From Saccharina japonica (Eukaryota; Sar; Phaeophyceae; Laminariales; Laminariaceae), in assembly GCA_008828725.1 (NCBI GenBank), contig MEHQ01002413.1, positions 592,648 through 656,647 on the forward strand: a DNA stretch of 64,000 nucleotides, written 5' to 3'. How positions within the stretch are numbered: position 1 is the first letter of the stretch; the number at the start of each line of letters is the position of its first letter. This document shows, piece after piece, positions 22,875 to 34,669 of this stretch. A program made the position numbers and the translations under genes. A model generated the notes under the pieces. That model saw nothing but the letters and a program-made list of their open reading frames with translations, was not told the DNA's origin and made no database searches.

Positions 22875-23487
22875 TTTTTTTTTTTTGTCTATCCCATTTA
22901 TTTTATCTTCGCGACGCATGCTACGATAGAGGTGCACCATGTTTTTTCTGAGCTCCTCACTTAAAGAGCGTTATACCTCACCGAAAAAATGATTTTGGAG
23001 GAAAATAAAAGTGTTGCCGGATGAGAAATCTCATGACCGAAGTATACTCTCAAACATGTTTCGTCACAAAAATGAAAGTCCTACGAATTTGGGTTATTAA
23101 GGAGCCCGATCGTTCAGAAAACGATTCAGCCGAAACGTTCTACCTCTATCGTAGCACGCGTCTCGCCCTTCTTTTCTCTCTCCCCCTTTAGTCGCAATTC
23201 AGATCCGGGGTCACTAGGTAGGCTCTTCTCCTACAGTACCTCCCCACTACGGTACGTGCCTTGCATTTTTATCGCGAGAAGATTTCAGCGCTTTCTTCCA
23301 TCGTCGACTCTCGTCGAATTCCGCCTAACCACGCCACGATGGCGCTCTCAGCAATAAATTGGTTCCTTTATATTTTTTCAAATAAAGTCAAATTCTTGCC
23401 ACACGGTGGGATTCGTACTTGGGTACCAATGCCAGTAGCTTTTGAAGCTGACCACTCCAGCTGGTCTACCGGGGCGACCGGCATACT
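22875..23487 (-). mobile_element. tRNA-derived SINE, minus, with nested MITE
   Basis: The T-run and TATCCCATTTATTTTATCTTCG tail, the body (GATCCGGGGTCACTAGG) and the head (TAGACCAGCTGGAGTGGTCA on the minus strand) are all present. The tail is split by the family-1 MITE at 22912-23162, which is therefore younger. Confidence 0.75.
22912..23162 (-). mobile_element. MITE family 1, full-length copy
   Basis: The ends are ACGCATGCTACGATAGAGGT and ACCTCTATCGTAGCACGCGT. TCG occurs on both sides at the insertion point and may be the target duplication. Confidence 0.75.
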
Positions 23488-23504
23488 ACAGAGTAGTATT
23501 AGTA

Positions 23505-23962
23505 GCAGGATCATTGGTTTCCAGCGCCGACAACGCACCGACCATCTCATCATGTCGTACGCCAAGGCTCTCAAGAAGGCACAATGCGAGAGCGTTGAAA
23601 CGACCATCCGCAAACGACGCCTCCTCTTTGCGGGGGCCTTACAGCGCACGACCAATGAGCGGCTGACTTGGCGGGTGATGTTTGGGACAATCGTCGGTGG
23701 GACGAGCCCGGGACCTGGCCGCCCAGAAAATAACTGGGCCCAATGTATAGCAGATGGCCTCAGGGTTTTTCGAGCGACAGCGGGCTTCACAGAAAGCTCC
23801 CCTGCAGAGTTCGGAGCAGAGACGTTACTATGGCAGAGGGCGGCTAAGAAGAGTGGGGTTTGGTATCGGGGGGTCGTTGAGGCGGCGGACCATTTCATGG
23901 CGAGGTGGCACAGGGCCGAAGCAGAGAGGAGCCGGCTACGGCATGCAGCTGAGGACGCCTAG
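23505..23962 (+). pseudogene. Non-LTR retrotransposon, C-terminal fragment
   Basis: The frame from GFQRRQRTDHLIMSYAKALK to the stop at 23962 (about 150 codons) includes ETTIRKRRLLFAGALQRT and GPGRPENNWAQCIADGLRVF. This matches the kind of C-terminal tail found after reverse transcriptase in plant and alga LINE-type elements. No reverse transcriptase palm motif remains, so it is a 5'-truncated copy. It joins directly to the SINE head on its left. Confidence 0.55.
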
Positions 23963-24125
23963 AGAGGCGACAAGGAGAGGGAGGGGGGGGGCGTACTCAT
24001 TTGTTGCTCGCCTTAGTCATTTGACCATTGACCACGCATCCCTTTCGAGACGGAGCACCGTTCCTACTCCTAATAGAGACACCTCCAACACTTGGGCGCT
24101 CATTACGTTGTTTCCATATATTACA

Positions 24126-24146
24126 NNNNNNNNNNNNNNNNNNNNN
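24126..24146. other. Assembly gap (21 N)
   Basis: A run of 21 unresolved bases lies immediately before the readable LINE frame. The left flank does not continue the frame, so the gap size is likely nominal. Confidence 0.95.
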
Positions 24147-25553
24147 CATCGCAGGGAGTCACGGTGGGGGAAGATACGGTGTCGGGATTGATGTTTGCTG
24201 ATGATTTCGTTTGCATATCAGAAACACCCGAAGGACTGCAGAAACAAATAGAGAAGGCAATAGAGTACACCAGGAAGTGGAGAGTGACGGCGAACGTAAA
24301 AACGTGCGCAGTAGTTGTATGTAACGAAGATAAGGAGAGTCCGGTACCTTGTAAGTGGAAGTGGGGAGAAGATGAATTACCGATCGTAGACCAGTATACG
24401 TACCTTGGCGTAGAAATCTCAAAAGATTGCTCTTGGGATGCACACATAATAAATAAAATAATAGGCAAGGGTAAGGCACACGTAGGCAAGATGGAAGCAG
24501 TCCTAACAGACTCGCACCTTGACACTAGAATTAAGAGATGTATACTGATGAATGTGATTGTACCAAAGCTAGAATATGCAGGAGAAATATGGGAAGGGAA
24601 CGCGAAGCTCGTAAAACAGCTGGAAACAGTACAGATGACAGCAGCTAAAAAAGTACTAGGATGCTCAAGTACGACGAGTAATACAGTATTGAGAGCAGAA
24701 CTGGGAATGTACCCACTTAAGACAAATAGAGACGTGCGTAAGTTGAAATGGCAATATAAAGTAAACAACATGCCAAATAAGAGGTTGCCAGCCATAGCTG
24801 ATAAAGCTGTATGGGAGATTTTTTTTGTTTTTTTTTTTTCTCATTGGTTGTTTCTTCTTATTGGTAGGACACGTAGTTCTTTCTTTTTTGGCTAAGTAAC
24901 CAAAGGGCGAGCTGGAATAAGGTGGGATAGCGTAGTCGAGAAAGTATGGAAGGAAATAAGAAACCAAAAAGAGACGCTGGCCATAGAGAAATTTAGCGGA
25001 TACAAGACAGAAGTGAAAGAAAGGATAGAAAGAAGGGAAAGGCTAGCACTGAGAAAGAAGGTGGAAGGGGAAGAACACTTAGAGATGTACGGGGGGTTGA
25101 GAGAAGGAATAGGAATGAAAAGGTATCTGCACGGCCCAATGGACTTCGCGAAAAAGCTGAAACTGCGATTTCGTGTAGGGGACCTGGACCTGCCAGAAAG
25201 AAGAAAGAGGTATACCAGTAGCCGGGAGGAGGAGGAAGTAGATGCACAGATGTGCCCATGTGGCAAAGCCATAGAGAGTAGAATTCATATAGTGGGAGAA
25301 TGTGAAAGGTACAAGGAGGAAAGGGATGTGCTAGAGGAGGAGATGAGGAAAATAGACGAGTGTGACATGGAGCAGTTTGGTACACTAAATAGTAGCGAGA
25401 AAACGATCGCTATCTTAGGAGATAGATGGTGGCCACAGGCGGCGAAACAGGAAGGGGATAAGATTAGCAAAAAGTTTCTTGGCTGTACTGATACAGCTGT
25501 CGACGAATGCAGAAACGAAATGGTAGATTGTGCGGCAAGGTATCGGTTCGACT
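24147..25553 (+). pseudogene. Non-LTR retrotransposon (LINE) reverse transcriptase, interrupted
   Basis: After the 21-base gap the frame reads VSGLMFADDFVCISETPEGL. FADD is the catalytic palm motif of reverse transcriptase. Further on are DQYTYLGVEISKDCSWDAHI and the thumb-like region to AVWE (24817). An in-frame T-rich insertion of 78 bp (24818-24895) ends in TAA. The frame then resumes unchanged with VTKGRAGIRWDSVVEKVW and runs to a stop at 25553. Near its end is a CPCGKAIESRIHIVGEC zinc-knuckle-like motif, typical of these elements. The N-terminal part, including any endonuclease, is missing left of the gap. The element copies RNA into DNA at target sites; this copy is broken. Confidence 0.8.
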
Positions 25554-26235
25554 AGCCCCTGAATTCTATTTTTTGTTTTTATTGTGTTTGTTTGTTTGTT
25601 TGTTTCTTGTTTACTTGCTCACTGGGTGGGGGGTAGGACCGGCTCTAGGCACCGTTCTCTTTGAGAAGCAGGAAGGGGATGGCAGATGGCGGGACATGGT
25701 CCCCGTATCCGCCTTGTAGCAGAGACGGGAATCTGTTATTATCATCGCCTTGAGTGCCTTGAGAACGATTTTTCTCTTTTCCTCTCTTCTAGTAGAGTCT
25801 TCTTTCTTGCTTTTTTGCCTTGTTTCTCCTTTTGAAACGTCCTTATGCCGGTGTGTTCCTCTTTTTCGTGTTGCCCCGGCCGTGCAGCAGTTATCTGTTC
25901 CTCTCTTGGGCACTTGTTTTTTTTTTTTTTTCCTTCTAGGGGCGCTCATGTCTCCCTGCGTCATTTGTATTCTGTTTCATTTCATAATTCGTTTTTTATT
26001 TGTCTTCATTTTTTTTAATTTTCGGTTCGGCTCGTGTCGTTGTGTTCTCGTACCCGGTACGTTAGCATCTCACTTGCCTTGCCCATTTAATTTGCGTTTA
26101 TTTTGTTTTGGTTTTTCTCTGTTTCAGTCTGTGACCACAGAATTTGTACCTCTAGGAGTAGGAATCAGGAAACACACTGGGTGTACTGATGTGATTGGGT
26201 AGAAAGAACGGGTTTAATTTGAAGACAACACACAG
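25554..26235 (+). other. LINE 3' flank, T-rich
   Basis: T/G-rich sequence follows the LINE stop. The portion 26028-26232 (CTCGTACCCGGTACGTTAGC, CTGTGACCACAGAATTTGTA, TTGGGTAGAAAGAACGG) is related to 63220-63455. It may be the element's 3' untranslated region or a separate repeat. No gene seen. Confidence 0.45.
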
Positions 26236-26238
26236 AGA

Positions 26239-26315
26239 CTTTGTGACCCCGGATCTGAGTTACGACCAGGAAGGAGAGAGAAAGGAAGAGCGAAAATAAT
26301 AAAGGGGATGGAAAA
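26239..26315 (+). mobile_element. SINE tail fragment
   Basis: It contains TTGTGACCCCGGATCTGAGT and AGCGAAAATAATAAAGGGGA only, the 3' quarter of the family. Confidence 0.65.
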
Positions 26316-26659
26316 CTTGTGGAAAAAACAAAAAGAACAGGAAAAAAAAGAGAGATACTCGTACAATCTCCGTGGCTACAAAAAACACAGGGCACAGCAG
26401 AGAGAGAGGAACGACTACATACATACATAAATCGTAATGCATCAGGAAGAGAGTAGACCATAAAATACATGTCATTTCATCCTACCTGCGTACTCGTACT
26501 GGATATCAGTACGAGTAGTGAGTACGAAGCCTTTGCCGGTGCTCTTGACCCACAAATCGTACCAGATAAGGTACCAAATGTACCAAATATATTACGGTTT
26601 TTGCGGCGGTCCGCACACTGTTTTCAGATTGTCCACGGGTCGAGCCTTGCTTGGACTAA

Positions 26660-26682
26660 GGATGGGGTTAGGGTTAGGGTTA
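26660..26682 (+). repeat. Interstitial telomere-type repeat
   Basis: GGGGTTAGGGTTAGGGTTAC gives about three TTAGGG units in otherwise unique sequence, not associated with the GTCGCGAC MITE. Confidence 0.6.
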
Positions 26683-26947
26683 CGATAAGCACGACATACA
26701 CACGCTAGCAATGCAGATGCCAGTTAAAAAAGAGAAAAACGAAAGAAACAAAGAAGAATAATAACAAGGAAAACAAACAAGGAGTGTATCTCGAGTGTAT
26801 ACGAATTATTATAGTAATAAAACGTACGAGGTCACTACTATTAATATCAATATATTGATATCGTAAACAATAATTTAAATACTGATCGTGTACGAGTCAT
26901 ATGGGCATATACTATACTATACGATACGGATCATATATATATATATA

Positions 26948-27293
26948 TATTTTTTTTTGTCCATCCCATTTATTATCTTCGCCCTTCCTTTCTCTCTCCT
27001 CCCTAGTCGTAACTCAGATCCGGGGTCACAAAGTAGGCTCCTCTCCCTCCTCCCCCACTACGGTTCTTGCCTTGCATTTTTATCACGAGAAGACTTCAGC
27101 CTTTCCTTCCCTCGTCGACTCGCATCGAATTGTGCCTACCCACGCTACTATTAATTGGCGCTCTCAGCAGTTGATTCCGTTTTTTATTTATTTTTGCAAA
27201 TAAACTCAAAAGTCCGAACCACGTGAGATTCGAACTCCAGACATCAACGTTCAGAAGCGTTCGAGGTTACCTCTAGACCATCGGGGCGACCGA
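26948..27293 (-). mobile_element. tRNA-derived SINE, minus (head type beta)
   Basis: Tail, body (CAGATCCGGGGTCACAAAGT) and head are complete. The minus-strand head contains GGTCTAGAGGTAACCTCGAA (A-box-like) and GGAGTTCGAATCTC (B-box-like). Confidence 0.8.
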
Positions 27294-27365
27294 CGATATA
27301 TATATGCATCACAAAAAACAAAGAACTTTAACTTTTAAAATACACTACACTTTTTCGTCTCATTT

Positions 27366-27693
27366 TTTTTTTTTTTCCATCCCATTCATTATCTTCGCCC
27401 TTCCTTTCTCTCTCCTTCCTAGTCGTAACTCAGATCCGGAGTCACAACGTAGGCTCTTCTCTCTTCTCCCTCCTCCCCCACTACGGTTCTTGCCTTGCGT
27501 TTTTATAGCGAGAAGATTTCAGCACTTTCTTCCCTCGTCAACTTTCGTCGAATTGTGCTTACCCACGCTATAATATGCCCTCTCCACAGCAGTTGGTGGC
27601 ATTTGAGAAAAAAAATCTCCTACGAGGAGAATCGAACCCCCGACCTGCAACGCTAACAGGCTTCGTAGCTACCTGTTAGACCACCGGGGCGAA
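27366..27693 (-). mobile_element. tRNA-derived SINE, minus (head type gamma)
   Basis: The body is the same as at 26948. The head differs: on the minus strand it has GGTGGTCTAACAGGTAGCTA and GGGGGTTCGATTCTCC. Confidence 0.8.
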
Positions 27694-28996
27694 TGCACGT
27701 ATCAATATGATACGTCTATTTAGTAATATAGAGTACCTTTGAATTTCAGTGTCACCCACGGAAGTTGTAAAATAACTAAAAGAAAAATATTTGCGAAAAC
27801 AAACGCGGTTCGTACTCGAAAACAAGATCAAAAACTGAAGTTGCGATATAGATATGAAGAAACAAAACATACATGATATGGTCCGTGCAGTACAGTTTGT
27901 CCAATCTGTTTTCGGCTAATAACTTTTGAAATACGACGAGTTGCAAGAAACGCTGAACACAGTCGTAATCACCAGGGCTGAGCGAACAAATATTGTTTTT
28001 TCAGTTTTTTTTTTCGGCCACTCTAAAATCAAGTAAGTTCCAGGTTGTCGAGTGCATAATCATAGCCAAATCAACTATTTTTTACAAAACAGTGAATATT
28101 TCGAGAAATATAGTTGCGATGAGAAAAAAAAAAAATCAGATGACCTGTAACTCGATGAAAGGAATCGTTTGGCGACCTCTATTTCCACAGCTGTTGGATG
28201 GAAACCTTGTAAGATTGAAATATAAATGAGGTTCCGGGTTCAGTTTTTGTCTTGTTTCTTCTCGAGTTTTCGTTTTCTATAAAATCGGAAGGTCAGATCA
28301 CCTGCACAGCGCCGAGAGCTAATGAAATCCGTTGTCTAAATAGTCCAGTCATAATTACACTCTTCATATTATTGAAATAAAAATATATAAATATATTTTT
28401 GTTTTTTTGGAAGTAAAGATGCAGAGAATGTTCGTTTTTTTTTTTTTCTTCCAGAAACACCTGCGCGGAAGAGTAAGCGTTACAGAGGTACTTTTGAAAA
28501 ATTGATCGGTTATGTATACCCGGAGAAACATGTACCTAGGTGGTGTGGAAAATATTAGAAAAAAAAAGCTGCACGGACTATATCACATATTATATCAAAT
28601 GTGTGTGTGTGTTCTTTACATTAAACCTTCCTTTCTACCCGTCGACATCCAGCACACCCAGTGTCCGTGCCGATTCTTCATCCTAAAAAGGTATCAGTTC
28701 TATGGTCACAAAACTATGACACAGAGATACTACGCTCAGTGCAGTAAGCAGAGCAGACAATGCAATGCCATATACGACAGGCAAGACCTACCCTGCTAGC
28801 AATCCAGGTGCATGCAAGAGAAAAAGAGAAAAAAAAAAAAAAAAAAGGAAAAATAATAAAAGTAAGCATACTGAAGCAAATCAACAATCAAGCAACCAAA
28901 CAACTATACTTACAGCAGACAGCAGTATGAGGTTCTACTGAATATAATGTCATCATGGGTGGTCCATCTTTTCGTCCTTTCCACTGTCTTTCACAG

Positions 28997-29185
28997 GTCC
29001 AATCATATCAAAGAACTTCCTCTTTGCAACCTTGAAGCGCCCCAAACGTGTCTTATGGAAAATAGACGTAGCCAATCAGGGCCTCCCGCTCAACTTTATG
29101 GATCCCAACAACCCAACAAATCTCCTGCTCCGCCAAAAACTCGAAAGTATCAACGTGCGCTTCATCTCAGATGAGCGTCGAGAGC
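28997..29185 (+). CDS. Candidate exon, unrecognised (copy 1)
   Basis: After the acceptor TCTTTCACAG the frame reads PIISKNFLFATLKRPKRVLW, then KIDVANQGLPLNFMDPNNPT and NLLLRQKLESINVRFISDER. The composition is protein-like and has no low-complexity bias. The frame runs on into a family-2 MITE at 29226, so the true 3' end is unclear, and no consensus donor stands out. I do not recognise the family. The same exon is at 34246-34434, unchanged in protein. Confidence 0.35.
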
Positions 29186-29225
29186 AGGGGGGGTCAACCG
29201 TCGACAGCTCTTCCATTTATGACTA

Positions 29226-29420
29226 TTACAGGGGACATAGTATTCACACACAAATTTGGTCATGTAAACATAACCCTTATAGGACTGGAGTCCCGTTTTG
29301 GGGGCAATCCCCACTAACTCTAAGTAATTTGTCCCCAAAACGGGACTCCAGTCCTATAAGGGATAAGGAGGTACATGGTTTTAGAGTTCTTACTGGGTTC
29401 TGTTTACTACGGCCCCCCCG
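29226..29420. mobile_element. MITE family 2 copy containing a hairpin
   Basis: It begins TTACAGGGGACATAGTATTC and ends GTTTACTACGGCCCCCCCGA. The centre (29274-29362) is a near-perfect inverted repeat with arms CCCTTATAGGACTGGAGTCC and its complement. The duplicate is at 34475-34669. Confidence 0.65.
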
Positions 29421-30039
29421 AACTACAGTATATACCGTATAGCAACAACGTACGGCACATATATATGCGAGCCTGTGTTCTACGCACTGTCAAAATGTAT
29501 AGGAGCCCAAATCAGAAATCGGGTTATCATACATACGCACATGGTCAACAGCAGTCAGCAGAGATGCGTCCCATACGATACGTACGTCTCGCTATTGTCT
29601 AAATGTCAACACCGCCGTATATACCCCTTGACCTCCTATTTGACGTCTGGTATGTGAGGTGGCCTGTTTCATAGCCCTCTCTCCTCGCAAGAAAGCTCTC
29701 GCTCGGTGGTACGTTATTAGACTCAGCAGCAAGCAGCAGGGCTATATCTGATCTAGATATTGGACAATCGATATTCTCCAGACCTCAACACCTCCTACGA
29801 GTATACTGGTACCAGAGCTAAACAAGGTGTGTGAACCCACAGAAGAGCAGGTGGGCTCTGGTGGTATGTAGGGAAGAGTTATCGGGGAGATGCTTTATCA
29901 GCCGTGGTTCAGTTTTGAGGGAATGACCTGGAGCGTCGGGGGGAACAATTCAGGAGTGTTCTTGCTTTTTTTCTAGCCGACAAGGAGTCTGGTTTTTATG
30001 CCTTGCCCTGACGCTGGGTAGATTCCTCGATGACAAGGG

Positions 30040-30095
30040 CAAGGATGATGGTGGTGGTGGTGGTGATGGTGGTGGTGTTGGTGGTGGTGGTGGGA
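30040..30095 (+). repeat. GGT/GATGGTGGTG microsatellite
   Basis: About 55 bp of GATGGTGGTGGTGG-type triplets. The duplicate is at 35293-35341. Confidence 0.7.
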
Positions 30096-30426
30096 TATAT
30101 CTCGCTCGGGTGTAACATCTCCGGCTGAAAAATATTTCCGCCGTGCCTTGGCTGCTGGAAGACATATACCACTCTGTATGGAAATATAAGCACCGTTTAT
30201 GTATGAAAACTAATATACGAACGCTCTCTATATTTACGGACAGAATGCTAGAGAGCGCTTTTTGTTTGTGGCTTGTGGCACATATTGTCGGATAAAATCG
30301 GGATAAATTTGTTGTTTTGTTGTTTTCTTTTTGTCTCTTGTTTGTTTGTTGGTAGTTTCAGCTGTTTTTTGTTTTTTTCAAATGAGACTCCATAAGCGAC
30401 GAGCCACACTCCCGCGCTCTGCGTGC

Positions 30427-30457
30427 GTGGGTGGGTGGGTGGGTGGGTGGGTGGGTC
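30427..30457 (+). repeat. GGGT microsatellite
   Basis: About 7 GGGT units. The duplicate near 35671-35706 is longer and has a broken phase, so its length differs between the two 4.2-kb copies. Confidence 0.7.
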
Positions 30458-31084
30458 CTTCTACACCACGTTATTTTTCAAAGCACCTCCCGGACACAAC
30501 AAACGGCCAAAAATACTTCGCGAGCCATCATCTCATATTTTCCCGAAATTAGAAATTAGTTGCCTCTCCTTCGTTCTATGATATACGTACTGTAAAGGTT
30601 CCAACTCGTGTACTACTACTCTTTATGTGTACTATAACATTAATCCATCTAATTCAAAGAATATGATATCATTATCCTATTTTATGGCTGTACGTTTTCC
30701 AATTTCCAATTTTCGATAAAGCTCCTCATGGTGATGGTGACGTGCATCGCACGTGGTTGCCGTTTGGAAAAAGCCCAGCCACAACCATCCGCATTTTCCG
30801 ATTTCCCTCTACTTACTTCACGATACGATCTGCTGTACATCAGATTTGACATATAGAGCAAAACAGTACGTTTACCACTGGCTGTCTGACTGCTGTTCGT
30901 GTCCTCTGTCGAAATAACCAACCCTACTAGAATACTAAATACTACATATACCCCAGGAGGGGCAAGCTACGTAGCAGCTACCAGGTACATATCAGCCAGA
31001 CGCAGCAGGAGAACAGGAGAAGGAGGGAGGAGACAGAGGAAGGAGCTCGGTGGTGGGGGGGGGGGTATCCTGGCAGAGGGGACG

Positions 31085-31168
31085 ATGTCATTCAGAGGGA
31101 GGTCGGTCGCCGAGCGAGCTACTCTCCGTGGGGTATTGTGTTTGGCCCTGGTCTTAGGGTGCTGTGCG
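31085..31168 (+). CDS. Candidate first exon with signal peptide (copy 1)
   Basis: ATG is followed by 28 codons, MSFRGRSVAERATLRG then VLCLALVLGCCA, and then a GTGAGT donor. A basic start and a hydrophobic core ending in small residues fit a signal peptide or membrane anchor. Possible next exons are 31363-31388 (ADTAAAAP) and 31534-31568 (SQKGELVDDAK), both with AG/GT ends and matching phases; the continuation beyond is unclear. It could be the N terminus of a secreted or Golgi protein. A link to gene B is possible only for the second copy at 36336 and is speculation. Confidence 0.35.
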
Positions 31169-32239
31169 GTGAGTGATCAACAAATACAAACAAAAACAAC
31201 CGTTCGTGGGTTGATGTGTTGCAGTTTACTTCTGTGTTGCGATTTTGGACATGAGTTAGTGAATGTGAGGACAACAACGACAACAACAAACACAACGAAG
31301 TGAACCCTCTATGTTTTTACTCTATGACATTATATTTCTAATTTGTGGGGTCTATATGACAGGCGGACACTGCTGCTGCTGCTCCTGTGTAAACTCCCTT
31401 CGTGTGGGGCAATATTTGTTGTTGTATATTTTTGGCGATTTTCGTTTTGTTTGCAATACAGTACGTACTCCGTCTGAGTTCGGTCCTAGTACGTCCTACT
31501 GGCTGTTGTTGTGCACGTGTTTTGTTGTGCCAGGAGTCAGAAGGGCGAGCTCGTTGACGATGCAAAGGGTGAAGGTATCATACCCCACAGAAAGGACAAA
31601 GTACTATACACAACTGCCTGCTGCATCCATGTCTAACGTCCAACACACAGGATCACAGGATACCTGATATGTTGTCTAATATCAGGTACGAGTATTACCA
31701 GCTGGGCATTACTGCTCTGTTGCGTCTATACGACGTATACTCGTAGCGTACGGGTGTACTCGTAGTTTTTACGTTTTTACCAATGTATTAATTTGACACA
31801 TATAATATTAAAAAATTAAAAAAACAACAGCTGTGAGCTCGAGGATTTCGTCGAAACTCATCTTTGCTACGAGTAGCTGAGTGTAATACTTCGATCGCGC
31901 GTACTTACGGATTTTATATGTCCTCATGTAGGATGTACATCCCGTATGAGGGGGACACAATCTGAGGCTGTAGAATTCAGGAAGTGTGTGTCTATTTGTG
32001 GGGGAAGGAAAAATTAAATCAAACTAAAATTAAAATTAAACAGTCTGAAATAAACGTACCAGGTATACTATAGTGTTCCGACGAGTTTACGTGATAGAGG
32101 TTCTACTATTTGTAGCCATGTCTGGTATATAAGAAGAGGTGTGTGAGGACAGGTTATGGAGTACAACTTAAAAGAACCCGGATGAATTTTTAATTAATGA
32201 GTGATTTGGGTTTTTTATAGTGTGCATTATTTATTTGTN

Positions 32240-32527
32240 CGTAACTCAGATCCGGGGTCACAAAGTAGGCTCCTCTCCCTCCTCCCCCACTACGGTTCTT
32301 GCCTTGCATTTTTATCGCGAGAAGACTTCAGCCTTTCCTTCCCTCGTCGACTCGCATCGAATTGTGCCTACCCACGCTACTATTAATTGGCGCTCTCAGC
32401 AGTTGATTCCGTTTTTTTTTTTTTTTTTTTTGCAAATAAACTCAAAAGTCCGACCCACGTGAGATTCGAACTCCAGACATCAACGTTCAGAAGCGTTCGA
32501 GGTTACCTCTAGACCATCGGGGCGACC
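32240..32527 (-). mobile_element. tRNA-derived SINE, minus (head type beta), at assembly join
   Basis: Body and head match 26948-27293. The tail is missing because the sequence begins at an unresolved base at 32239. Confidence 0.75.
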
Positions 32528-32593
32528 GATCGCATATATTATGCGTTGAATAACTCAAATGTCGTCAGATAACCCGCTCGGTACCTCTTGTAT

Positions 32594-32775
32594 TTTTTTT
32601 TTTTTTGTCCATCCCATTTATTATCTTCGCACTTCCGTCTTCTCCCTCCCTAGTCGTAACTCAGATCCGGGGTCACAAAGTAGCTCCTCTCCCTCCTCCC
32701 CCACTACGGTTCTTGCCTTGCATTTTTATCGCGAGAATGATTTCAGCACTTTCTTCCCTCGTCACTTCGTCGATT
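32594..32775 (-). mobile_element. SINE, minus, headless
   Basis: The tail (TGTCCATCCCATTTATTATC) and body are present. The similarity stops after CTTCCCTCGTCACTTCGTCG. Confidence 0.7.
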
Positions 32776-33121
32776 CATAAACTATAGACGACCTGAAATT
32801 GGTTGGATATCTTGGGTGGTGGCGAACCCCGACCCTCGCTACGCTAGTGACTATCGGTGTTGTACTACCGAGGACGCACTTCCTTGGAATTGCCTCTGAC
32901 GCCAGTATACTGTCTCGACTATTCCACAACTGCAAAGTCGCGATCAGGTCACATTTGGAACAGTACTGTCTACACGTCAAAATTATAGACAGTGACCCTT
33001 CTTCGAATAACCATGATACGTTATAATCCTGAATAACATACATTATACGACGGACATAGTGAAGTTATGCGTATACGAAAAAATGATGTTGAAAGTAATG
33101 GAGCACATAACATGCACATGT
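32776..33121. other. Spacer between the 4.2-kb copies
   Basis: A 75-codon plus-strand frame (32799-33026: LPRTHFLGIASDASILSRLF, NCKVAIRSHLEQYC) looks protein-like, but no domain is recognised and no splice support is visible. Confidence 0.25.
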
Positions 33122-34245
33122 ATATGGTCCGTGCAGTACAGTTTGTCCAATCTGCTTTCGGCTAATAACTTTTGAAATACGCGAGTTGCAAGAAACGCTG
33201 AACACAGTTCGTAATCACCAGGGCTGAGCGAACAAATATTGTTTTTTCAGTTTTTTTTTTTCGGCCACTCTAAAATCAAGTAAGTTCCAGGTTGTCGAGT
33301 GCATAATCATAGCCAAATCAACTATTTTTTACAAAACAGTGAATATTTCGAGAAATATAGTTGCGATGAGAAAAAAAAAAATCAGATGACCTGTAACTCG
33401 ATGAAAGGAATCGTTTGGCGACCTCTATTTCCACATGCTGTTGGATGGAAACCTTGTAAGATTGAAATATAAATGAGGTTCCGGGTTCAGTTTTGTCTTG
33501 TTTCTTCTCGAGTTTTCGTTTTCTATAAAATCGAGAAGGTCAGATCACCTGCACAGCGCCGAGAGCTAATGAAATCCGTTGTCTAAATAGTCCAGTCATA
33601 ATTACACTCTTCGATATTATTGAAATAAAAATATATAAATATATTTTTGTTTTTTGGAAGTAAAGATGCAGAGAATGTTCGTTTTTTTTTTTTTCTTCCA
33701 GAAACACCTGCGCGGAAGAGTAAGCGTTATCAGAGGTACTTTAGAAAAATTGATCGGTTATGTATACCCGGAGAAACATGTACCTAGGTGGTGTGGAAAA
33801 TATTAGAAAAAAAAAGCTGCACGGACTATATCACATATTATATCAAATGTGTGTGTGTGTTCTTTACATTAAACCTTCCTTTCTACCCGTCGACATCCAG
33901 CACACCCAGTGTCCGTGCCGATTCTTCATCCTAAAAAGGTACCAGTTCTGTGGTACAAAAAGCTACGACACAGAGATACTACACTCAGTGCAGTAAGCAG
34001 AGCAGACAATGCAATGCCATATACGACAGGCAAGACCTACCCTGCTAGCAATCCAGGTGCATGCAAGAGAAAAAGAGCAAAAAAAAAAAAAAAAAGGAAA
34101 AATAATAAAAGTAAGCATACTGAAGCAAATCAACAATCAAGCAACCAAACAACTATACTTACAGCAGACAGCAGTATGAGGTTCTACTGAATATAATGTC
34201 ATCATGGGTGGTCCATCTTTTCGTCCTTTCCACTGTCTTTCACAG

Positions 34246-34434
34246 GTCCAATCATATCAAAGAACTTCCTCTTTGCAACCTTGAAGCGCCCCAAACGTGT
34301 CTTATGGAAAATAGACGTAGCCAATCAGGGCCTCCCGCTCAACTTTATGGATCCCAACAACCCAACAAATCTCCTGCTCCGCCAAAAACTCGAAAGTATC
34401 AACGTGCGCTTCATCTCAGATGAGCGTCGAGAGC
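34246..34434 (+). CDS. Candidate exon, unrecognised (copy 2)
   Basis: It is identical in protein to 28997-29185, inside the second copy of the 4.2-kb unit. The same caveats apply. Confidence 0.35.
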
Positions 34435-34474
34435 AGGGGGGGTCAACCGTCGACAGCTCTTCCATTTATGACTA

Positions 34475-34669
34475 TTACAGGGGACATAGTATTCACACAC
34501 AAATTTGGTCATGTAAACATAACCCTTATAGGACTGGAGTCCCGTTTTGGGGACAATCCACACTAACTCTAAGTAATTTGTCCCCAAAACGGGACTCCAG
34601 TCCTATAAGGGATAAGGAGGTACATGGTTTTAGAGTTCTTACTGGGTTCTGTTTACTACGGCCCCCCCG
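34475..34669. mobile_element. MITE family 2 copy (duplicate)
   Basis: It is the same insertion as at 29226-29420, in the second 4.2-kb copy. Confidence 0.65.

Larger units (their letters stand above)
27876..32077 (+). repeat. 4.2-kb direct duplication, copy 1
   Basis: It matches 33122-37328 almost base for base. Differences seen are mostly single-base indels in homopolymers plus scattered substitutions. It contains a candidate exon region near 28997, a family-2 MITE, GGT/GTGG and GGGT microsatellites and a signal-peptide-like exon at 31085. Copies are 1.04 kb apart, with an unresolved base (32239) between them. Confidence 0.9.

Noticed and set aside
26948-27693. tRNA genes on the minus strand
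   Set aside because: A- and B-box-like motifs are present, but the cloverleaf is imperfect and each is followed by the shared SINE body and tail.
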